64,000 bases of DNA. Origin: Anastatus disparis (Eukaryota; Arthropoda; Insecta; Hymenoptera; Eupelmidae). Location: assembly GCA_017163975.1 (NCBI GenBank), contig JAFFSR010000306.1:412001-476000 (forward strand), in the 5' to 3' direction. The notes under the pieces were generated by a model. The model was not told the DNA's origin and searched no databases. It saw nothing but the letters and a program-made list of their open reading frames with translations. A program made the translations under genes and the position numbers. Positions within the stretch are counted from its first letter, which is position 1, and each line of letters begins with the position of its first letter. Positions 58,130 to 64,000 of this stretch are shown in pieces.

Positions 58130-58450
58130 GAATAAACGGTGCATCAAATCAAGTTTTTTCAGTAAAGTAAGAAAATTTGTAATATTAATCCCGAGTGCGG
58201 ACAAGTCAAGAAATTCACCAAAACATTATACATAAAAAGTTATAAGCAAACTTTCGATGTTTAATATTTTGAGATTACGTTTATCGAGCTTGATATCTAA
58301 TTTTGATATCCAATTGAATATTTATTTTAACAAAAATTATTGTATCAGCATAGTTTAATTGCGGGCAAGTCATTACATTTATTTCAATATTAAATTTAAA
58401 AAGATATTAATAAAATCAAGAAAGCATAAATCGATTATGTCTGTCGCGTT
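58130..58450 (+). repeat. dispersed repeat family R1, copy 3
   Basis: Matches 37,040-37,400 (same strand) and 22,540-23,060 (inverted): CAGTAAAGTAAGAAAATTTGTAATATTAA, GTGCGGACAAG, TTATCGAGCTTGATATCTAATTT. Confidence 0.65.
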
Positions 58451-58660
58451 ATAAACAAATTTTTTTTATACATCTACGGCTTGGTATCAAAGTATATAAA
58501 TCGGTTAGTACACAGCACTCAGCTGACTGTTGAATTTTAAGGTCAAGTGTTTATTGAATATGCGCAAGAACATTGACTCGAAAATTTGTTAGGAATGTCT
58601 AATAAAAGAATTAAACATATAACCTATTATGTAAGAAAAATAATACATTACTCTACTAGT

Positions 58661-58748
58661 GAGCAAAATAGATCATTTCCTCACGAATCGTTTTGTCACT
58701 CGAGCGTAGCGAGAGTGACAAAAGACGAGTGGGTGACCTATTTTGCCA
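58661..58748. repeat. 88-bp hairpin
   Basis: GCAAAATAGATCA / TGACCTATTTTGC outer arms and TTTTGTCACTC / GAGTGACAAAA inner arms around GAGCGTAGCGA. Confidence 0.75.
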
Positions 58749-58775
58749 CGAGTATGGTATAGAATTTTTCCCAAC

Positions 58776-59580
58776 AAGGTGAGCGGAATTTGATGTTCAG
58801 TGCCTATTCTGAGTGAGCTAAATACCAGATTTCCCCACTGACTAGGAGAGTGTCACATCTCCGGATCACGGATTTTGCTCAAACTTAAGGATAAGTTTTC
58901 AGATGACTAAATATGGAAAAAGCTCAAATTTCAGTCACAAACGCTCAATAGATACAGGCAACTGAAGAAAATCACTAAAAAAGTTACTAGATTTTCAAAC
59001 ACTTATAGTTCTTAAGCACGTATAGCTAGAAATTTAAAACTCTTTTTAAATTAAAGCTGAGCTCAAATCCTTTCGAAAAAGTAGTAATAGCATACCAAAA
59101 TATTATTTTTTTTCAGAGTTATAGCATAATAAAGATTGCACTTAATTTCAGCTTTTATAATTAATTAATGTTTTAAAAAGAAAATTCAGGTACAATCTTT
59201 ATTACGCTATAACTTTAGGAAAAAATAATATTTTAATATGCTATAACTACTTTTTTGAAAAGATTTGATCTCAGCTTTAATTTAAAAAGAGTTTTAAACT
59301 TCTAGCTATCTGTGCTTAAGAACTATAAGTGTTTGAAAATCTAGTAACTTTTTTAGTGGTTTTCTTTAATTGCCTGTATCTAGGGAAAAATTAAGCGTTT
59401 GTTACTATAAATTGAGCTTTTTCTATATTTTGTCATCTGAAAACTTATCCCCGAATTTGAGCAAAATCCGTGATCGGAGATGTGACACTCTCCTAGTGAG
59501 TAAGGGAATGTGGTATTTTGCTTACTCAAAACAGGCACCGATAATCGGGTTTTGCTCACCACGTTAGGAAAAAAAACCTT
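58776..59580. mobile_element. 0.8-kb foldback element
   Basis: Arms 58,776-59,150 and 59,190-59,580 pair along most of their length: GGAGAGTGTCACATCTCCG, AAAACTTATC, GATACAGGCAA, CACTTATAGTTCTTAAGCAC and GCTATAACT blocks. The frames at 59,370 and 59,380 lie in an arm and are not genes. Confidence 0.8.
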
Positions 59581-61402
59581 GATCAGTGGAAGCAAGATTT
59601 AAATAAAGAATTCGATTTTTTAAAACACAATTAAAGTGAATGCCCATATGTCTTGTTAAAATGTAATAAAAAGACACTAACTTGTAAGAGTAATAATAAA
59701 AAAGGAATATATAGTAGTTCTATAATAAATGAAGAATACACAGAAAATGTTCAAGAACAGTTTAATTGGGACAATGAAGTATTACGTGATTCTGTAGAAA
59801 ATATTCAAGAATTGGAATATTTCTGAAAAAATAGTGATAAAAATAAGTTTAGTGCACTGAAAAAACTGCGGTAGGATTGCTATCTCAAAAAATAAATTAT
59901 TTCCAAGCTTGGTTTTCAGCATGGTATTTGCCTGTTTTAGGCAATAATCTTGCCTAAACAGGTAAAGCCGCACGCTCGAATTCATTGTCGAGCAGCACAC
60001 CCCCTGAAAAAGTTTTAATATCGCCTGCTATATTAGTAAGTGACTTCCGCCAAAAATATCTAGCAGTTTGCCTAACCACCGAGTGGCGCGTCGGTACTGC
60101 TTTTAGATCAGTTGCTTTCCTAAAGTTTTTTTAGTGTAATTTTACTAAAAATATTCATGCACAAGTGAAGAGTGAAAATCAAAATTATATATATGTTAGG
60201 GTGTCCCTTATTTCCCAAACTCTAAAATTCCTAGCAGAAGTTGTTTAGATCAGTCATTTACCTTAGAAGAATACGATCTAGACCTACTGAACTGCACAGG
60301 CAGATGGGTAAACCCTGCCTGTAATAAAAAAATCATTTTTTACCCTGTTATTAAGTATATTTTTTACTCTACCATGTACAAGCCTCAAAAAATGAATCTA
60401 CCTGTTTAATGGCAATGCAGTTAACTTTATTTACACTCAAAGAGTAGAATACAATTTTTTAATCTAATAATATAAGCTTTTTCTGCCAGCTGTGTGCCCA
60501 AAATCGTGAAAATTTCGTTAAAAAATTACCTTTTTTATCATGAAAATGGACTTTAAAGTACTCCATCTTTTCGGTGGGGCTGTTTTTAATATTTTTTTTT
60601 TAAATTGGATTCACTACCTTTAATTAAATAGGTTCGAAGTTCTTTTCAACTTAATAGAACTCGAGATACAGCCATTTTAAGACTTGAAAAAAAAATAATT
60701 TAACGAATTCCTCACAGGCGCACTATATTCCAAAACGACTTTTTATTAGAGAAAATTAAGTAGCGCCTAATAGGATAGGGTTACAGGGATCTAGCAGGGT
60801 TAATTTTGAAGGTCTTGTGATGTATTCTTATGGAAAAATATTTATAAAAGTTTTCTGTGACAGAGATATCTTAAACGACTCGTTGAAACCAAGGTTTTTC
60901 CAAATTTCTCGCTTATTTCTCTTTGAACGTTAGTATAAAGGAAATCAGGATACGAATACATCACAGATTATTAAAGTAGAGTGAAAAACCTTTAATTTGC
61001 TTTCTTGAAAACGTTTTTAGGTGCCGTAGAACCCTAGTTACAACGATTTAAGTCGAGAGTCCCCCTAAAAACAAGATTAAAAAATAATAAGATCTAGGCC
61101 TACTAAACTGCACAGGCAGATGTAGTCCAGTAGAATTAGTCGAAATGCATAATGTAATTAGTAACAGGTGCAGACCACCAAAAATGGCTTTGTTGGATGA
61201 TTGGAAATGAAACTCTGGAATTACCCTAAAAATTTGAGCTGTCAGGAATTTGTAAACAATGATTTGAAGTGCAAAATTTGTAAAAATCACTGTTTTCTTG
61301 AGGAAGCTTGAAATCGTTTACGATTTAGTATATGAAAAATATACAATTTGTAGGTATTTCAAAGACAATTAATTTGAGACGTCATTGATGTAAATCGGTT
61401 AA
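59581..61402. other. AT-rich intergenic DNA with one direct repeat
   Basis: No gene seen. TTGCCTGTTTTAGGCAA..TTGCCTAAACAGG at 59,927-59,962 is a small hairpin. A 30-bp segment, GATCTAGACCTACTGAACTGCACAGGCAGATG, at about 60,285-60,306 is repeated at about 61,089-61,120 with two changes. Confidence 0.4.
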
Positions 61403-61542
61403 CCTTTTAAGGACGGGGATTTTGACGTTGAAATTCGACTTTTTTTTTAAACAATATTTGTGCATAAAATGAAAAAATATATCACGTGGAGTGCCTGATA
61501 AAATTGGTGGTCGATATATCGACCAGTCCCGTCCTTAAAAGG
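61403..61542. mobile_element. 140-bp piggyBac-like MITE
   Basis: Ends CCTTTTAAGGACGGG / CCCGTCCTTAAAAGG with TTAA on both sides (61,399-61,402 and 61,543-61,546). The CCYT-type terminus plus TTAA is typical of piggyBac-derived MITEs. Confidence 0.85.
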
Positions 61543-61546
61543 TTAA

Positions 61547-62025
61547 TAAATTTTATAAATAATGATAAACAAAAATCGAAAATCACGAAATTTTCAAATA
61601 TTTGTCATTTGATAAAAAAAGGATGTACATGTTTGTAATTTAACAAAAATGTGCCTCGTATTATCCTTAAGTTACCATAAAAATTTCATCAAAAAATATT
61701 AATTATTTTAGGAGATATTCCATTTGTTTATTAAAAAGAGGTCAAATGTACGTTAGAAATCTTACTCGAAAACGTTATGGTAGAGACTTCATGATAATCA
61801 TATAACATTTAGATATCAACGTAGATTTTATGAATTATTTTTAAGTGAAATCGTGTCCATTTTATTTTTTTTCAACCTAAATATGGCAAAAAAAAGTAAA
61901 TTTTTTTCTTAATGGTTTTTTTAATATTTTTGCAACTAATAAAAGTATCAATATAGGGATTTGATATTCTTATTACTGGAAATTTTTCTAAACATTTTTT
62001 TTAATATTAATCTTAGCAAAAAGCT
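61547..62025. other. AT-rich intergenic DNA
   Basis: Nothing recognised. Confidence 0.4.
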
Positions 62026-62029
62026 TTAA

Positions 62030-62410
62030 GAGGAGGTCACGTATCTCTGTCCTTTTCTAATCAAAGAAATGATTTTTTCAAAAAAACTAATAAATTTATC
62101 AAAAAATGAAGAGAAAGCCGCATCTTGTATTAAAAAAAGCAATATTTTCTTTAATAAGAAAAAATTAATTTTATTGCTTCGTTCTCAAGAAAACCTTGAA
62201 AAACTTAAATCATAGAGGTTAGGGTGGACAATTTTGTTTTTCAAGGTTTTCTTGAGAACGAAGCAATAAAATTAATTTTTTCTTATCAAAGAAAATATTG
62301 CTTTTTTTAATACAAGATGCGGCTTTCTCTTAATTTTTTGCTAAAGTTATTAGTTTCTGTAAAAAACTCAATTCTTTAATTAGAAAAAGACAGAGATACG
62401 TGACCTCCTC
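62030..62410. mobile_element. 381-bp TTAA foldback MITE (family F5), copy 2
   Basis: Same length and ends as 29,836-30,216 (GAGGAGGTCACG.. to ..CGTGACCTCCTC) with TTAA at 62,026-62,029 and 62,411-62,414. The centre TAGAGGTTAGGGTGGACAA is identical. Confidence 0.9.
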
Positions 62411-62544
62411 TTAAGGATAAAGTATGTTCGTCTTAAAAAAATTAACAATATTTCATTTCAGTGCTTTCATGATAAAATCAATATTAAGCCTGTTAATTTA
62501 GAAAACAAATTGGAAAACATTTTTGGTTTTGAATTTCAACACAT

Positions 62545-63047
62545 GTAATACGTAAATTTACTTGCTCATGAAAAATTCATTGTATCTCCGTTAATTACGG
62601 ACCAATTTCGACGTTTTTTTTCAAATCGGGGTAGCGTGTGGATAAAATAACAACTATCGTATTGGTTTTCTTTACAATTAAAATTAAACAATTGTTATTA
62701 CGAAAAAAATTATTTTTTACATATTTCAACCATTTTCTATTTTAGCAAAAAAATTTGAAAAAAAAGTTTATTATAACAATAAAATAAAAAATTGTCTAAT
62801 TGTTAAGACAAACAAACTTTTTTTTCAAATTTTTTTGCTAAAATAGAAAATGGTTGAAATATGTAAAAAATAATTTTTTTCGTAATAACAATTGTTTAAT
62901 TTTAATTGTAAAGAAAACCAATACGATCGTTGTTATTTTTTCCACACGCTACCCCGATTTAAAAAAAAACGTCGAAATTGGTCCGTAATTAACGGAGATA
63001 CAATGAATTTTTCATGAGCAAGTAAATTTACGTATTACATGTGTTAT
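62545..63047. mobile_element. 0.5-kb near-perfect palindrome
   Basis: Arms of about 230 bp, starting ACATGTAATACGTAAATTTAC and ending with its complement, around a 40-bp AT-rich centre at 62,776-62,815. Very few mismatches, so it may be young. No clear target duplication seen. Confidence 0.85.
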
Positions 63048-63053
63048 GTTTTA

Positions 63054-63679
63054 TGTTACGTTTTTTCGTATAAGTATATTTATATTTAATTATAAGGTAG
63101 TGAGTATCTTTTGTATCACGTCTAATCTTGGTGAACCCAAGCAGTCCGTTTGCGTGAAGAATTAAATAAATACTTAGTAATTATGATATGAATATAAGTT
63201 TATTAATACTTTCGTCGAGAGAGATATGTCCTATTATTATTGCGTTGCCTAATACGTTCCGTGCTGCTTGCTCTAATCGGGCGTACTCCCGTCGTTCGTG
63301 GCTAAAGGTTGGTTGCTTACTTTCTGTACATCTCTCTATTGATGGTCTACTGACTGCCTCCTCGTGGGATATCCGGCTGTATTTATACTCGCCAAATTCG
63401 TTGTTTCCACGTGCCTATCCCTCTAGAATATTCGTTATTGATTGGAATTTGCTGATCAGTCCGTCAGTGACTTTTCGTTCTGGTCTTAACCTGTTGCTGG
63501 GTGGTCAGCTCTTTTTCTATGGTGCTCGACGCTTTTCGTTGTTTCCAGGCAGGTTATAACTTGTTAGTATGACGGTCAGCGTTTTCTGTCTTTACTTGTT
63601 GGAACGTGTATTCGTCGCATTCTTTGTATATTGCTGATATTAATTCTTATTCATTTTATAGGATATAGAATCCGTAACA
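63054..63679. repeat. putative solo LTR
   Basis: 626 bp beginning TGTTACG and ending CGTAACA, a perfect 7-bp inverted end as in LTRs. It is distinctly less AT-rich than its surroundings (63,230-63,560) and contains ATTAAATAAATAC. Flanking tetramers TTTA and GTTA are one base apart, so the target duplication is doubtful. The 123-codon frame at 63,188 has no recognisable protein and is probably LTR sequence. Confidence 0.5.
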
Positions 63680-64000
63680 GTTATCATAAAATCAATATTT
63701 AGCCTTTTAAGTAAAAAATATTAAAAATATTGACTTTATCGTTTGTAACCATATAAGACAATAATTATATTCAATTAAAATAATTTGTGCCTTTTTATGT
63801 ATTAAAAAAATTATATTTCATTAAACTTAGTAAGTATTTATGAAAAAAAACCTTTGATTTAATATATTCATATAATGTACTAGCTAATAAGTTATTCCAT
63901 TTTATTTTAAAATTTAACAGGTTCAATATTTATTCAATGATTAAAACTATAAATGAAAAATTGATTATTTATTGAAGAACAAATAGTTTTCCATTCGTTT
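63680..64000. other. AT-rich intergenic DNA
   Basis: Nothing recognised. 63,684-63,706 (ATCATAAAATCAATATTTAGCC) repeats 62,469-62,491 on the other side of the palindrome and LTR. Confidence 0.4.

Noticed and set aside
63188..63559. 123-codon frame in the GC-richer 3' stretch
   Set aside because: The block has LTR-like inverted ends and the frame has no recognisable protein features, so LTR sequence is the simpler reading.

Overview
The window looks like repeat-dominated intergenic DNA from an AT-rich arthropod nuclear genome, most likely an insect. The evidence is very low GC, spliceosomal introns, Ty3/gypsy elements that carry env genes, TTAA- and TA-targeting DNA transposons, non-LTR remnants and long foldback repeats. 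There is no bacterial gene organisation. I cannot name the species. I see no confident intact host gene; the only host-like coding matter is a broken F-box/leucine-rich-repeat-like gene on the minus strand (27.9-29.7 kb) and one possible terminal exon near 38.3 kb.

Two large env-bearing Ty3/gypsy elements dominate, both on the plus strand. Element A (gag at 4.59 kb to a 3' LTR at about 14.4-15.0 kb) is old and broken. Its gag has an in-frame stop. Its protease active site reads DNG, and parts of RT, RNase H and integrase are deleted. Its env, of the errantivirus/baculovirus-F kind, is interrupted by a composite pair of palindromic transposons. After env it has a further, unrecognised gene with an RRM-like pattern. 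Element B (41,138-54,755) is much younger: it has two similar LTRs, an intact 1361-codon pol ORF and a near-complete gag. It shows a textbook -1 frameshift signal at the gag-pol junction, a Gag tail with about ten CCHC knuckles and a SAP-like Gag N-terminus. Its env resembles the chuvirus (jingchuvirus) glycoprotein class rather than the errantivirus class. Between env and the 3' LTR of B lies a two-exon reading frame on the opposite strand with perfect GT-AG splice sites.

Both pol genes share an AT-hook and a macro-domain-like (TARG1/OARD1-like) module between RNase H and integrase. Both elements have repeated motifs in or near their 5' noncoding regions, in the position where Drosophila gypsy keeps its insulator.

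Layout: 1-4.6 kb AT-rich DNA upstream of element A, including an older polypurine-tract-like site; 4.6-15.0 kb element A; 16.4-21.1 kb a 242-bp tandem array split by a TTAA element that itself contains a solo LTR; 21.4-27.1 kb a run of inverted-repeat (foldback) transposons; 27.3-29.7 kb short tandem repeats and the F-box/LRR pseudogene; 29.8-34.4 kb more foldbacks, a minisatellite and a tRNA-like sequence; 34.4-35.1 kb a 163-bp array; 35.1-36.8 kb a minus-strand non-LTR retrotransposon remnant; 37-39.6 kb AT-rich DNA with one possible exon; 39.6-41.1 kb a 120-bp array in which element B inserted; 41.1-54.8 kb element B; 54.8-64 kb AT-rich DNA with several foldbacks, a piggyBac-like MITE and a solo LTR.
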